Numbered from the stretch's first letter, positions 9,241 through 19,230 are shown. The stretch is DNA of 64,000 bases from Betaproteobacteria bacterium (GCA_025356395.1 JANXTA010000140.1:1-64000), one strand, 5' to 3'. The notes: a model not told the origin generated them from the letters alone. Program-made: numbers and translations.

Positions 9241-9465
9241 GGCGCCCACCTCTTCGCCCGCAACCAGTTGCCCGGCAAGGTCGTCCGCGTCGTGACCGGC
9301 TTCATCGATACCGAGGTGGTGATGAAGGTTGTCGGTGGCTTCGAGGTCGTCGCGATCGCCACCAACGACAGTGCAACCACGCTGGAGCTTGCGACGGGAT
9401 TGACCGCCATCCCGATCTTCAAGGCATCGAGCGTGGTCATCGGCGTGTACGTCACGCCTCGCTAG
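9241..9465 (+). pseudogene. second TOBE repeat, separated from the first by TAG
   Basis: The 74 codons after the TAG continue in the same frame and encode a second TOBE domain (FARNQLPGKVVRVVTG, then IFKASSVVIGVYV). It parallels the first repeat (VKASWIIVAA). No good ribosome-binding site precedes the internal ATG at 9268, so this half is probably untranslated unless the TAG is read through. A single GC-to-AT change such as CAG to TAG would explain the break. Confidence 0.6.
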
Positions 9466-9519
9466 CAAGATCGCAGTCGTACGCCGCGCAACACCCCGCG
9501 TGCACCCGTTATGCACCTA

Positions 9520-9549
9520 TTGGCAGCGCCCATCAAAGCTCATTAGACT
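9520..9549 (+). promoter_or_regulatory. candidate sigma-70 promoter for the lipoprotein hydrolase gene
   Basis: TTGGCA at 9520-9525 (5 of 6 to the -35 consensus) and TAGACT at 9544-9549 (4 of 6) are 18 bp apart, in the 170-bp gap before the gene at 9636. Recognised by eye only. Confidence 0.35.
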
Positions 9550-9635
9550 CCGTACACGTCGCGCGTTCCTCCGGAACCCGCGACGATCGTCGTTCGGACA
9601 GCCATGAACGCCGAACCCATCACGAGGAGACATCG

Positions 9636-12062
9636 ATGTTCGATCTGACCCCGGCCCTTCATGGACCTGGCGTGGTATCCGCCACGCCGAATGCCGCTTC
9701 CGCGCGTTCGCGCCTGACCCGCTGGCTACGACTCCGGCTCGTCGGCATCGCCGGTGCGGTGGTACTCGCCGCCTGCGGTGGCAACGACGACGGCGGACCT
9801 CCGCCGGTACCGGCACCCACCATCAAGTCGCTGTCGACGCGCGCCGACATGGTCAGTGGCGGCGACGTGCTCCTCGAGATCGGCCTGCCCGCCGGCGTGT
9901 CTTCAACGACGCTCACGGTCAACGTCGGCGGTCGCGATGTCACGAGCCAGTTCGCTGCGCGCTCGACGGCCGGTGGTCGCATCATCGGACTGGTCTACGG
10001 TCTCGCCGGCGGCAACAACACGGTCACGGCGAGTGCCGGCGGCTCGACCTCGACCCTCGTGGTCAACAACCACGCGATCGGCGGCCCGGTCTATTCCGGC
10101 GCGCAGATCCTGCCGTGGGTGTGTGCGACGCCGGCCGCGCAAGCCGCAAGCGGCAACACCGCCGCGACCAACGCGAGCGGCCTGACGACCAACGCGACCG
10201 ATGCCCAGTGCAACATCGCGACGGAGTTCAAGCTCTACTACAAGACGACGACCGCGGGCTGCAGTCTCGCTCTTCCCGATCCCAATCCGCCGACGGTCGC
10301 CCCGACCAATCCCTGCTTCAAGGCCTACACGCCCAGTGCCACGGCACCGGCCGACCTGGCGACGACCACGACCGATGCAGGCCTGACGGTACCGTACATC
10401 GTGCGCGTCGAACGCGGCACGTTGAATCGCGGCATCTTCGACATCGCGGTCCTGTACGACCCGACCGCCGCGTGGACGCCGACCGCACCGCAGGCGCAGT
10501 GGAACCGCAAGGTGGCCTACACCTTCGGCGCCAGCACCGGCCAGCCGCGCCGCCAATACCGCAGCGAGCAGAGCTGGGTCAACGATGCGGCTCTGTCGCG
10601 CGGCTTCATGGTGGTGGACAACAGCCTGACCGACTCGTTGTACAACTCGAACCGCGTGCTGATGAGCGAGACGCTGATGATGATGAAGGAACACATCGTC
10701 GACGCGTATGGCGAGCTCAAGTACCTCGCCGGCAATGGCTGCTCCGGCGGTTCGATCCAGCAGAACACGGCAGCATCGATCTACCCCGGTCTGCTCGACG
10801 GTGCGCAGGTCGCCTGCGACTTCCCGGACTCGATCACGACCGGCATCGAGGTCAACGATTGCGTGCTGCTGGTCAACTTTTACACGTCGCCGCAATGGAC
10901 CGCGCTGATGACCGGCCTGACGCAGGCGCAGATCAACGACAAGAAGACGGCCATCAACGGTCACTTCGACCAGCTCGGATGCCACTCGTGGAACAACGCG
11001 TTCGGCAACGCCAACCGGCCGGGTAACTACATCCCGCGCGTGGTCATCAACACCAACGGCGACATGGCGCCTTTCGGTGCGCCTCGCAACAACTGCGAGC
11101 TGCCTGCCGGCCTGGTCTATGACCCGACGACCAACCCGACCGGCACGCGCTGTACCGATCCGGATGCGGCCGCGCCGGTCTGGGGAATCGCACCCGGCAC
11201 GTCGCGAGCGAATCTCACCAACGACAATACCGGCGTCCAGTACGGTCTCAAGGCGCTGGTCGCGGGAGCGATCACGGCCGAGGAATTCGTGACGCTCAAT
11301 GAAGGCATCGGCGGTACCGACGGCGACAGCAACCCGGTCGCGGCGCGGACCGTCGCCGATGCGGCTGGCCTGACGGTCGCCTATCGCGCCGGCATCCTGT
11401 CGAACGGGGCCAACCTCGGCAAGCTGCCGATCATCGACCAGCGCGGCTACGACGAGCAGGGCATCCACTTCAACTGGAGGAGCTTCTCCGAACGTGGTCG
11501 CCTCGATACCGATGCCGGCGGCCACGGCAACCAGGTGATCTGGCGCTACGGCTCGGCGCTGCTCGCGCCCGCGGCATCGGGACTGACGTTGATGTCGCTG
11601 CTGCAGATGGATCAGTGGCTGACGGCGCTCAATGCCAGCGCGCCGAAAGCTGCCATCAACGACGTGCGCACACAGGCCCAGGTGATCGCGGCCAAGCCGG
11701 GGACGGCCTTCGACTTCTGCTACCTGACGACCGACACCACGTTCTCCACGAAGGTGACGGATCAGACGGCCTGCAACGCCGATGCACGTCTCGTCGTCCA
11801 CGCTTCTCCGCGTCAGGTCGCTGGAGGATCGCAACTGGAGAACGTCCTCAAGTGCCAGCTCAAGCCGCTGGCGACCGGCGACTACGCGCCGGCCACGGTG
11901 AGCGCATCGCAGCTGACGCGCCTGCAGGCCGTATTCGCCTCGGGCGTGTGCGACTGGTCGAAGCCGGGTGTGGCGCAGCAGGCACCGGTGTCGCCGCTCG
12001 ACTTCACGACCGGACCGGGCGGCGTCCCCTTCGCGACGGCACCGAGCTCGCGACCGAGCTGA
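9636..12062 (+). CDS. large exported lipoprotein hydrolase, DUF6351-like
   Basis: The protein has 808 residues. The start is fixed by an AGGAG ribosome-binding site at 9625-9629, six bases before the ATG. An arginine-rich N-terminus leads into a hydrophobic stretch and the lipobox LAAC, with C47 as lipidation site, followed by a Gly-Asp-rich linker. The mature part contains G368-C-S370-G-G372, a GxSxG nucleophile elbow, so an alpha/beta-hydrolase is likely. From memory the overall sequence matches the DUF6351 family, distantly tannase- or PHB-oligomer-hydrolase-like. Many cysteines suit an extracytoplasmic protein. The substrate is unknown. It is a single-gene unit: two strong hairpins follow the stop. 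Confidence 0.75.
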   Translation: MFDLTPALHGPGVVSATPNAASARSRLTRWLRLRLVGIAGAVVLAACGGNDDGGPPPVPAPTIKSLSTRADMVSGGDVLLEIGLPAGVSSTTLTVNVGGRDVTSQFAARSTAGGRIIGLVYGLAGGNNTVTASAGGSTSTLVVNNHAIGGPVYSGAQILPWVCATPAAQAASGNTAATNASGLTTNATDAQCNIATEFKLYYKTTTAGCSLALPDPNPPTVAPTNPCFKAYTPSATAPADLATTTTDAGLTVPYIVRVERGTLNRGIFDIAVLYDPTAAWTPTAPQAQWNRKVAYTFGASTGQPRRQYRSEQSWVNDAALSRGFMVVDNSLTDSLYNSNRVLMSETLMMMKEHIVDAYGELKYLAGNGCSGGSIQQNTAASIYPGLLDGAQVACDFPDSITTGIEVNDCVLLVNFYTSPQWTALMTGLTQAQINDKKTAINGHFDQLGCHSWNNAFGNANRPGNYIPRVVINTNGDMAPFGAPRNNCELPAGLVYDPTTNPTGTRCTDPDAAAPVWGIAPGTSRANLTNDNTGVQYGLKALVAGAITAEEFVTLNEGIGGTDGDSNPVAARTVADAAGLTVAYRAGILSNGANLGKLPIIDQRGYDEQGIHFNWRSFSERGRLDTDAGGHGNQVIWRYGSALLAPAASGLTLMSLLQMDQWLTALNASAPKAAINDVRTQAQVIAAKPGTAFDFCYLTTDTTFSTKVTDQTACNADARLVVHASPRQVAGGSQLENVLKCQLKPLATGDYAPATVSASQLTRLQAVFASGVCDWSKPGVAQQAPVSPLDFTTGPGGVPFATAPSSRPS

Positions 12063-12069
12063 CGCATCA

Positions 12070-12096
12070 CCCATCCGGTCATCACGACCGGATGGG
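12070..12096 (+). terminator. perfect 11-bp stem hairpin after the lipoprotein gene
   Basis: Bases 12070-12080 pair perfectly with 12086-12096 around the five-base loop ATCAC, starting eight bases after the stop codon. There is no T-run, so intrinsic termination would be atypical. A 3'-end stabiliser is equally possible. Confidence 0.5.
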
Positions 12097-12114
12097 GCGC
12101 GCGCCGAAGGGCAA

Positions 12115-12138
12115 GAGGGTGGACTGCGGTCCACCCTC
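12115..12138 (+). terminator. perfect 10-bp hairpin with TGCG (UNCG-type) tetraloop
   Basis: Bases 12115-12124 pair with 12129-12138 around TGCG closed by a C-G pair, an exceptionally stable UNCG-type tetraloop. It lies 18 bases after the previous hairpin, so the transcript end carries two tandem stems. No U-tract follows. Confidence 0.5.
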
Positions 12139-12246
12139 ATCGCTTCCGCGAGCGCCTTTTGCGGTGGTGCTCACGGTGCGATGGCGAAGCTTGTATATCC
12201 TCGAAGCCCGCGACACGAGCGACCTCCCCCACGTCATCCACGACCC

Positions 12247-13368
12247 ATGACCGTAGAAAGCAAGCTGTCCGGTAAGCAGATCGTCAGCATTCTCTTTACC
12301 TGCCTGATCCTGGCGGGTGCGTTCGCGGTCCTGAAGCCCTTCCTGCTCGCCATCATCTGGGCCGCGATCATCGCCATCGCGTCGTGGCCGCTCTACCTGC
12401 GGATCGAGGGGCATTGCGGGGGGCGGCGCGGCATCGCCTCGATCCTCACGACCGCGCTGGTATGCCTGTTGCTGGTCGGCCCGATGGTGCTGCTGATCGT
12501 TTTCGTCACGCAGGACATCGTCGCGGTCGCGACCTATCTCATGAAGGTCGACTCGACCGGTGCGCCGGCCCCGGAGTGGCTCGCGCGGACTCCCTGGTTC
12601 GGCGACGTCCTGCTCGAGCGTTGGAACCTCTATCTGGCCGAACCCAACCAACTGTCGGCGATCATTCGCAGCACCGTCTCGACCAAGGTCGACATCCTGC
12701 GCACCGCCGCGCAGTTCTTCCTGATCGGCCTGACCGGCCGCATCGCGACGCTGTTCTTCGCCTTGTGGGTCCTGTACTTCTTCTATCGCGACGGGCCGAC
12801 GCTGATCGAACGCATCGGCACCATCGGCAATCGCTGGCTGGGCTCGCGCTGGAGCGAGTACGTCATCCACGTGCCGAACGCGTTGCGCGCCGCCGTCAAC
12901 GGCCTGGTCATCGTGGGCTTCGCGGAAGCCATCATCCTCAGCAGCCTGCTGTCGCTGTGCGGCGTGCCGTCCGCCGTGCTGCTCGGCACGACCCTCGCCA
13001 TCCTGGCCTTCGTGCCGGGCGCCGCCCCGCTGCTGCTCGCGGTCATCGGTGTCGGTCTCGGCGTCAGCGGATCGACCGTCCTGGGAGTGTTGGTGTTCGC
13101 GGTCGGGATGCTGGTCGTGATGGTCGTGGACTACACGGTGCGGCCGGTGTTGATCAAGGGCGGCACGAGCCTGCCCTTCCTGGCCGTGCTGTTCGGCATC
13201 TTCGGCGGCGTGATCGCGATGGGCGTCGTCGGCCTGGTGATCGGTCCGGTGATCCTGGTGCTGCTAATGGTGTTCTTCCGGGAGGCCCTCTCGAACGAGG
13301 CGGAGGCTATGCCCGAGATCGCGCCGGAATCGCTCGCGCGCGAGGCCAACCCGCACGGGACGGTCTGA
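12247..13368 (+). CDS. AI-2E family transporter (PerM/YdiK-like membrane protein)
   Basis: This inner-membrane protein of 373 residues has about eight hydrophobic segments arranged as in the AI-2E transporter family (PF01594). A pair lies near 20-60, one near 75-95, a periplasmic-type stretch near 100-160, and a dense hydrophobic block from about 215 to 350. Family members include the quorum-signal exporter TqsA and sodium/proton antiporter-like proteins; the substrate cannot be told from sequence. I chose the ATG at 12247 (MTVESKLSGKQ) because the open frame upstream is not protein-like and contains the hairpins. It converges on the penicillin acylase gene with six bases between stops. Confidence 0.85.
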   Translation: MTVESKLSGKQIVSILFTCLILAGAFAVLKPFLLAIIWAAIIAIASWPLYLRIEGHCGGRRGIASILTTALVCLLLVGPMVLLIVFVTQDIVAVATYLMKVDSTGAPAPEWLARTPWFGDVLLERWNLYLAEPNQLSAIIRSTVSTKVDILRTAAQFFLIGLTGRIATLFFALWVLYFFYRDGPTLIERIGTIGNRWLGSRWSEYVIHVPNALRAAVNGLVIVGFAEAIILSSLLSLCGVPSAVLLGTTLAILAFVPGAAPLLLAVIGVGLGVSGSTVLGVLVFAVGMLVVMVVDYTVRPVLIKGGTSLPFLAVLFGIFGGVIAMGVVGLVIGPVILVLLMVFFREALSNEAEAMPEIAPESLAREANPHGTV

Positions 13369-13374
13369 GCGGGC

Positions 13375-15870
13375 TCACGGCGTGAGGTGTAGTGTGCCGG
13401 TGGCGCCCTGCTCCACCGTCTCCCGCCGCATCTGCATCGGCACCGACTGCACCCGCGTCCAGGGTGTGAACAGGTTCGAATAGAAGGACGAAAGTCGATG
13501 GCCGGACTGTCCGGTCGACGGCATGAAGCGCGACTGCTCGAGGTCGCTGAAATCGATGATCTCGCGCAGGCTCGGCCCGTGATGCGCGACGAAAGGCTCG
13601 ACCTCGTCGCGCACGTTGTAGCCAGCGACATCGACCGTATTGCTGTCGCCACCGAGCGGCGCGCTCAAGTCGAAGAAGCGCGCGAGCGCCGGGACCCGCG
13701 AGAAGGGCCGGTGATCGGCACGCAGGACGTGCAGCGCATCCCAGCGCCAGTGGCTGCGATCGGGGCCGATGCGGCGCGTCAGCTCGGCCAGCGCGAGGTC
13801 GAGGGCCTGCGTCTTGACCTGCGCGCAGGTCTCGACCGCTGGCGTCTTCACGTTGTCGCACCAGCGCGACTGTCCGTTGCGATTCGACAGCACGTTGACC
13901 AGGAACACCGTGCGCTGCTCGCGGTAGCTCGCGAACAGCTCGGGGCCGAGCGCGTCGCGCGTGAGGAGCTCGACCACTTCGCGTGCCCACATCGAATAGA
14001 TCAGCGGCTCGGCCGCGTCGTCGCGCATCGTGCCGTCCCAGGCCGACAGCTTCGCGAGCACGTCCTTCGCGTCGGCATTCGACGGCTGCGTGTCGAGCAG
14101 CAACGGCAGCAGCGCTGCGGCCGCCAGCGAACGCACGTCGCCCTGGATCGCGGCGAAGGACTTCGCGTCCTGTCGGTCGGACTGGTCGAGCAGCGACTCG
14201 ATGCGTCGCGCGCGGAACGGTGCCGCCCACTCGCTCGTGAGGAAGGGCGTGAAGTCGTCCTGTACGACCTTGTGATTGGCCGTGACGACGACGTTCTCGG
14301 GTGGGTTCAACCGTTGCGGCAATTGCTCGAACGGGATGAAGCCGTCCCAGTCGTAGCGCGCGTCCCAGCCCGGGGCCGGCACCTGGCCCTTCAGGTCGTT
14401 GTCGGGCTTGCGGACCGGCACGCGACCCGGCGCCACGAAGCCGATGTTGCCGTCGACGTCCGCGTAGACGTAGTTCTGTTGCGGCGAATGGAAGTCCTTC
14501 ACCGCAGCGAGGAAGGTCGCCCAGTCGGTGGCCTGGTTGATTGCGATGCCCGCCTGCAGGGTCTTGTCGTCGGGTCGCAGGGCGGCCCACTGGAACGCGA
14601 GTTCGTAAGACGTCGCCCCGATGGGCTTCAGCGCGTCGGTCGCGGCCTTCGAGACCTCCGAGATCAAGGGGCCGTGGCGTGATTCGCGAACGACCAGCGT
14701 GACGTCGGCGCCGTCCTTGACGTGAATGGTCTCGTTGCGCGTCACGACCGCCTGCCAGCCGTCGGGCGTCCGTGCCTCGGGAACTCCGTCACGGGTCCGC
14801 AGCTGTTCGATGAACAGGTCCTGCGTGTCGGGCCCGGTGTTGGTCACGCCCCAGCCGATCCGCGCGTTGCGGCCGATGACGACGAAGGGCAGTCCCGGCA
14901 GGGTCGCGCCGATCACGTCGAGGCCGGGCGCGGACAGATGCGCCATGTACCAGAGCGACGGCGCGCTCATCGTCAGGTGCGGATCGTTGGCCAGCAACGG
15001 CTTGCCGGATGCGGTCCGCGCGCCGGACACCACCCAGTTGTTCGAGCCCATGCCTTCGACGTAGCTCGGCGGCGCCAGCGCCACCAGCGATGCCGCATCT
15101 TTCGCCAGCGCCTGCCCGTCGATCTTCAGCGAGCGATACAGCGCCGGATAGTCGGCGATCTCGATCGGCTGGTCGGGGATTGCGGCGAGGATGCGACCTT
15201 CCGCGTCGGTCCGCGGATTGCCGGGATACGGCGGCATCAGTTCGTCGATCTGCTGCTTCGTCAGTCGCTGCGACAGGCGCATGCGGGCGAGCTCGTTGCT
15301 CCAGTTGGTCGACAGGTCCCACGCCATCATCGTGCTCCAGCCGACGCTGTCGGCGGGCTTCCACGGCTCGGGGAAAGGCGCGCCCGTCAGCGCGAACTCG
15401 GGTGGCAGCAGCACGCGCGGCACGTGGCGACGCTCGTCGAGGTTCGCGTTGACACCCGCGGCGTAGCGATCGAGCGCATGACGAGTCCTGGCGTCGAGGT
15501 TCTCCGCGATCGCCGCGGCGTTGCGGGCGATGCCCATCGTCCGCAGGAAACGATCGGTGTCGACGGCACCCTGTCCGAGCACCTCGGCCAGTCGACCCGC
15601 AGCGGTTCGACGATTGAGTTCGAGCTGCCACAGGCGATCCTGGGCATGGACGTAGCCGAGCGTGAACCACGCATCGTCCTCGTTCGCCGCATAGATGTGC
15701 GGGATGCCGGCCGCGTCGCGGACGACGTCCACTGACGAGGCGAGCCCTGGCGCCGTGATGTGGCCGTCGAGCTTCGGGAGACTCAGTTGGCGATAGGCCA
15801 AGGCCGCCAGGCACGCTGCAACGAGCAGCACGACCAGCATCCACAGAAGCGCACGCCCGACGCGGCGCAT
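13375..15870 (-). CDS. penicillin acylase family protein (Ntn hydrolase)
   Basis: This 831-residue precursor belongs to the S45 penicillin/acyl-homoserine-lactone acylase family. It has an N-terminal membrane anchor or signal (residues 7-28) and an alpha-subunit region up to about 275. The autocleavage site with the catalytic nucleophile follows at G275-S276-N-N-W, and then the beta subunit. Family members are exported, cleave themselves into two chains and hydrolyse amides such as penicillins or acyl-homoserine lactones. The substrate cannot be predicted. The small mature N-terminus (DVVRDAAGIPHIYA) is typical. It sits nine bases downstream of the aldehyde dehydrogenase gene and may be cotranscribed with it. 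Confidence 0.9.
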   Translation of the reverse strand: MRRVGRALLWMLVVLLVAACLAALAYRQLSLPKLDGHITAPGLASSVDVVRDAAGIPHIYAANEDDAWFTLGYVHAQDRLWQLELNRRTAAGRLAEVLGQGAVDTDRFLRTMGIARNAAAIAENLDARTRHALDRYAAGVNANLDERRHVPRVLLPPEFALTGAPFPEPWKPADSVGWSTMMAWDLSTNWSNELARMRLSQRLTKQQIDELMPPYPGNPRTDAEGRILAAIPDQPIEIADYPALYRSLKIDGQALAKDAASLVALAPPSYVEGMGSNNWVVSGARTASGKPLLANDPHLTMSAPSLWYMAHLSAPGLDVIGATLPGLPFVVIGRNARIGWGVTNTGPDTQDLFIEQLRTRDGVPEARTPDGWQAVVTRNETIHVKDGADVTLVVRESRHGPLISEVSKAATDALKPIGATSYELAFQWAALRPDDKTLQAGIAINQATDWATFLAAVKDFHSPQQNYVYADVDGNIGFVAPGRVPVRKPDNDLKGQVPAPGWDARYDWDGFIPFEQLPQRLNPPENVVVTANHKVVQDDFTPFLTSEWAAPFRARRIESLLDQSDRQDAKSFAAIQGDVRSLAAAALLPLLLDTQPSNADAKDVLAKLSAWDGTMRDDAAEPLIYSMWAREVVELLTRDALGPELFASYREQRTVFLVNVLSNRNGQSRWCDNVKTPAVETCAQVKTQALDLALAELTRRIGPDRSHWRWDALHVLRADHRPFSRVPALARFFDLSAPLGGDSNTVDVAGYNVRDEVEPFVAHHGPSLREIIDFSDLEQSRFMPSTGQSGHRLSSFYSNLFTPWTRVQSVPMQMRRETVEQGATGTLHLTP

Positions 15871-15879
15871 GTCGACCGA

Positions 15880-17337
15880 TCAGCCGGGGACGGCTGCGGC
15901 TTCCGGGGGCGCAGGTCTGGAGAGTGGCTTCAACTGCAGCGACTTGTATTCGAGGAACTCCTCGAAGCCGTAGACGCCGCTTTCGCGACCGTTGCCCGAC
16001 TGCTTGTAGCCGCCGAACGGCGCACGCGGATTGAAGGGGCCGCCGTTGATGTCGATCTGGCCGGTGCGGATGCGACGGGCAACCTTGATCGCGTGCTCTT
16101 CCTCGCCCCACACGCCGCCGCCGAGGCCGTAAGGCGTGTCGTTGGCGATGCGGATCGCCTCGGCCTCGTCGGCATACGGAAGGATGGTCAGTACGGGACC
16201 GAACACTTCCTCCTGCGCGATGGTCGACTTCGAGTCGGTGGTCGCGAACACCGTCGGCTTGACGAACCAGCCCTTCGCGAACGGCGCTTCGGAGCCGCCG
16301 GTCACGAGTTCCGCGCCCTCCGCCACGGCCCTGTCGATCAGGCCGACCACGCGGTCGCGCTGCATCGCCGAAACCAGTGGTCCGAGCTTGGAGCCTTCGA
16401 CCAGCGGGTCACCCACCGTGAAGGCTTCGGCCACCTGCCTGGCCATCGCCTTGGCTTCCTCGAAGCGCGCGGCCGGTACCAGCATGCGGGTCTGCGCGAT
16501 GCAGGCCTGGCCCGAGTTGAGGAAGCAGTTGCCGATCGTGCCCTTGACCGCGGCCATCAGGTCCGCGTCGTCGAGCACCACCGAGGCGGACTTGCCGCCC
16601 AGTTCGAGCGCCACGCGCTTGATGGTCTGCGCCGCGACCTCGCCCACGCGACGACCCGCGCGGGTCGAACCGGTGAACGAGATCATGTCGACCTCGGGAT
16701 GCTTCGCGAGCGCTTCGCCCACCACGAGTCCGTAGCCGGTGACGAGGTTGAAGACACCGGCCGGCAGGCCCGCGGCGTGGATCGCCTCGGCGAGGATGAA
16801 GGCCACCGACGGCGCGATCTCGGACGGCTTCAGCACGACCGTGCATCCGGCCCCGATGGCCGGCGCGACCTTGAGCGTGATCTGGTTGAGCGGGAAATTC
16901 CACGGCGTGATGCAGCCGACGACGCCGATCGGCTCGCGGATCACCAGCGACGAGCCGACGCGCTTCTCGAACTCGAAGCTTTCGGTGACCTTGGCGTAAG
17001 CAGCCCAGTTGGCGACGGGGCCGTCGGTTTGCACGCGACGCGCGAGCTTGAGCGGCATGCCGACCTCGGTGGCAATGGCCATCGCGATGTCGTCGGCGCG
17101 CAGCGCGAGCTCTGCCGAGATCCTGCGCAGCGCTTCGGCGCGGACCGAGGCGGGCGTGTCGGCCCATCCGTCGAAGGCCTTACGCGCGGCAGCGACGGCT
17201 GCATCGACATCGGCCTCGTTGCCTTCGGGGATACGCGTGATCGCCTCTTCGGTCGCCGCGTGGTCCGCGTCGATCGTGCCCGTGCCGTGCGACGCGACCC
17301 ACTGGCCGTCGATATAGAGCTTGTCGAACACCTTCAT
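15880..17337 (-). CDS. NAD(P)-dependent aldehyde dehydrogenase
   Basis: This is a class I/II-like aldehyde dehydrogenase of 485 residues, oxidising an aldehyde to its acid. Visible family motifs are PWNFPLNQ, the cofactor loop FTGSTRAG, the general base Glu in LELGGKSA and the nucleophilic Cys in NSGQACIAQ. The C-terminal [12 protein letters not shown] is also present. I prefer the ATG at 17337 ([11 protein letters not shown]), with GGAG ten bases upstream, over the GTG at 17358. The specific aldehyde is not evident; similar proteins act on betaine aldehyde, fatty or aromatic aldehydes. A palindromic repeat separates it from the ABC-F gene. Confidence 0.9.
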   Translation of the reverse strand: MKVFDKLYIDGQWVASHGTGTIDADHAATEEAITRIPEGNEADVDAAVAAARKAFDGWADTPASVRAEALRRISAELALRADDIAMAIATEVGMPLKLARRVQTDGPVANWAAYAKVTESFEFEKRVGSSLVIREPIGVVGCITPWNFPLNQITLKVAPAIGAGCTVVLKPSEIAPSVAFILAEAIHAAGLPAGVFNLVTGYGLVVGEALAKHPEVDMISFTGSTRAGRRVGEVAAQTIKRVALELGGKSASVVLDDADLMAAVKGTIGNCFLNSGQACIAQTRMLVPAARFEEAKAMARQVAEAFTVGDPLVEGSKLGPLVSAMQRDRVVGLIDRAVAEGAELVTGGSEAPFAKGWFVKPTVFATTDSKSTIAQEEVFGPVLTILPYADEAEAIRIANDTPYGLGGGVWGEEEHAIKVARRIRTGQIDINGGPFNPRAPFGGYKQSGNGRESGVYGFEEFLEYKSLQLKPLSRPAPPEAAAVPG

Positions 17338-17359
17338 GTGCGTGGCACTCCGTTTCACT

Positions 17360-17417
17360 CCTTCCCCTTCAAGGGGAAGGTTGGACTGGGATTGGTTTCC
17401 ACTCCCCCACGAGGGAG
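17360..17417. repeat. intergenic palindromic repeat, REP-like
   Basis: Bases 17360-17369 and 17371-17380 form a nearly perfect 10-bp palindrome of C/T against A/G runs. A second smaller hairpin (17402-17406 with 17413-17417) follows. The pair sits exactly between the ABC-F stop and the aldehyde dehydrogenase start. The C-rich/G-rich composition resembles dispersed REP-type elements. It could serve as terminator for the ABC-F gene. No second copy occurs in this window. Confidence 0.45.
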
Positions 17418-17420
17418 GGG

Positions 17421-19010
17421 TTATTCGACGCCCTGCGACGTCAGGTACTCGTCATAAGTGCCGCGAAAATCAGCCACGCCTTCAGGCCGAACCTCCAGCA
17501 CCCGTGTCGCCAGCGAGTTCACGAACTCGCGATCGTGCGACACGAACAGCAGCGTACCGTTGTACTTGTCGAGCGCCATGTTGAGCGACTCGATCGATTC
17601 CATGTCCATGTGGTTGGTCGGCTCGTCCATCAGCAGCACGTTGTGACGGCCCAGCATCAGCTTGCCGAACATCATGCGGCCCTTCTCGCCGCCCGACAGG
17701 ACCTTGACAGGCTTCTTGACCTCGTCGCCCGAGAACAGCAGCCGGCCGAGCATGCCGCGCACCGACTGGTCGTCGTCGCCTTCCTGCGTCCAGCGGCCCA
17801 TCCAGTCGGTCAGCGTCTCGTCGCTGCCGAAGTACTCGCTCGGATCCTGCGGCATCAATCCCGGGTTCGCGTTCTCGGCCCACTTGATCAGGCCACGATC
17901 TGGCTCGACCACCTGCGCCGTGCACGACAGCAGCGTGGTCTTGCCCGCGCCGTTGGCCCCGACAATCGCGATCTTCTCGCCGGCCTCGACCATGATGTCG
18001 AAGTTGGAGATCACCGGCTTGTCGTAGGCCTTGGTGAGGTGCTGCACCTCGACCGCGAGACGATGCAGCTTCTTCTCGCCCTCGAAGCGGATGTACGGGT
18101 TCTGGCGGCTCGACGGCTTGAAGTCCTCGATCTTGATCTTGTCGATCATCTTCATGCGGCTGGTCGCCTGGCGCGCCTTCGACTTGTTGGCCGAGAAGCG
18201 CCGCACGAAATCCTGCAGTTCCGCGACCCGCTCCTTGGCCTTGCTGTTGGCGTTGGCCTGGCGCTCCTTGGCCTGCGACGACGCCAGCATGTAGTCGTCA
18301 TAGGTGCCCGGCCACACGGTCAGCTTGCCGAAGTCCATGTCGGCCATGTGCGTGCATACCTGATTCAGGAAGTGGCGGTCGTGGCTGATGATGATCATCG
18401 TGCTGTTGCGCGCGTTGAGCACGTCTTCCAACCAGCGGATGCTGTTGATATCGAGGTTGTTGGTGGGCTCGTCGAGCAGCAGGATGTCGGGGTTGGAAAA
18501 CAACGCCTGCGCCAGCAGCACGCGCAGCTTCCAGCCCGGCGCCACCGAACTCATCGGCCCCTGGTGCTGTTCGCTCGGGATGCCGGCGCCGAGCAGCAAC
18601 TCGCCTGCCCGCGCCTCTGCCGTATAGCCGTCGTACTCGGCAAACTTGGCCTCGAGGTCCGCGGCCTTCATGTAGTCGTCGTCGGTCGCCTCGGGATTGG
18701 CGTAGATCGCGTCGCGCTCCGTCATCGCGGCCCACATCTCGACGTGACCCATCATGACGACGTCGAGCACCCGCATCTCCTCGTACGCGAACTGGTTCTG
18801 GCTGAGCTTGCCGAGGCGCTCGCCGCGGTCGAGCATGACGTTGCCGGCGGACGATTCGAGATCGCCGCCGAGGATCTTCATGAAGGTCGACTTGCCGCAG
18901 CCGTTGGCGCCGATCAGGCCGTAGCGATTACCGTCGCCGAACTTGACCGAGATGTTCTCGAAGAGCGGCTTCGGACCGAACTGCATGGTGATGTTGGCGG
19001 TGGAGAGCAA
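17421..19010 (-). CDS. ybiT: ABC-F family ATPase, YbiT type
   Basis: This soluble two-domain ATPase of the translation-factor-like ABC-F family has 529 residues. The first domain has GANGCGKST and [12 protein letters not shown]; the second has GANGAGKTT, the signature [13 protein letters not shown] and [11 protein letters not shown]. The domains are joined by a charged linker near 240-290. There are no membrane segments. The sequence follows E. coli YbiT closely, including its N-terminus ([19 protein letters not shown]). That match led me to choose the TTG at 19010 rather than the ATG at 18986 or the unlikely long upstream frame. No clear ribosome-binding site precedes the TTG, so the start is the weak point. 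Confidence 0.88.
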   Translation of the reverse strand: MLSTANITMQFGPKPLFENISVKFGDGNRYGLIGANGCGKSTFMKILGGDLESSAGNVMLDRGERLGKLSQNQFAYEEMRVLDVVMMGHVEMWAAMTERDAIYANPEATDDDYMKAADLEAKFAEYDGYTAEARAGELLLGAGIPSEQHQGPMSSVAPGWKLRVLLAQALFSNPDILLLDEPTNNLDINSIRWLEDVLNARNSTMIIISHDRHFLNQVCTHMADMDFGKLTVWPGTYDDYMLASSQAKERQANANSKAKERVAELQDFVRRFSANKSKARQATSRMKMIDKIKIEDFKPSSRQNPYIRFEGEKKLHRLAVEVQHLTKAYDKPVISNFDIMVEAGEKIAIVGANGAGKTTLLSCTAQVVEPDRGLIKWAENANPGLMPQDPSEYFGSDETLTDWMGRWTQEGDDDQSVRGMLGRLLFSGDEVKKPVKVLSGGEKGRMMFGKLMLGRHNVLLMDEPTNHMDMESIESLNMALDKYNGTLLFVSHDREFVNSLATRVLEVRPEGVADFRGTYDEYLTSQGVE

Positions 19011-19230
19011 GGCGGATCGCGTCGAAAGAAGGAGGGATGAAGCGACGCGCGGCGTCGTGTGCGTCGCGTCGTCGAGAGGTCGGGTTCGGGTCGGACAGAT
19101 CACCGGGACGATGTCGCCGCGTTTGGATCGAGGGTCGTGCATCCGGCCGTCATCTGCTGAATCGGCCTGTACTTTATCATCGCGCTTTCGCCGTCCCCGC
19201 CCTTTCGATGCACCCCTTCCGACGACCTCG

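Noticed and set aside
9268-9465. Second TOBE domain as an independent gene
   Set aside because: It has no convincing ribosome-binding site and is in frame with the first repeat, so it is better explained as the separated half of one gene.
9903-12140. A 745-codon open frame on the - strand
   Set aside because: It is antisense to the lipoprotein hydrolase, which has a ribosome-binding site, signal and active site.
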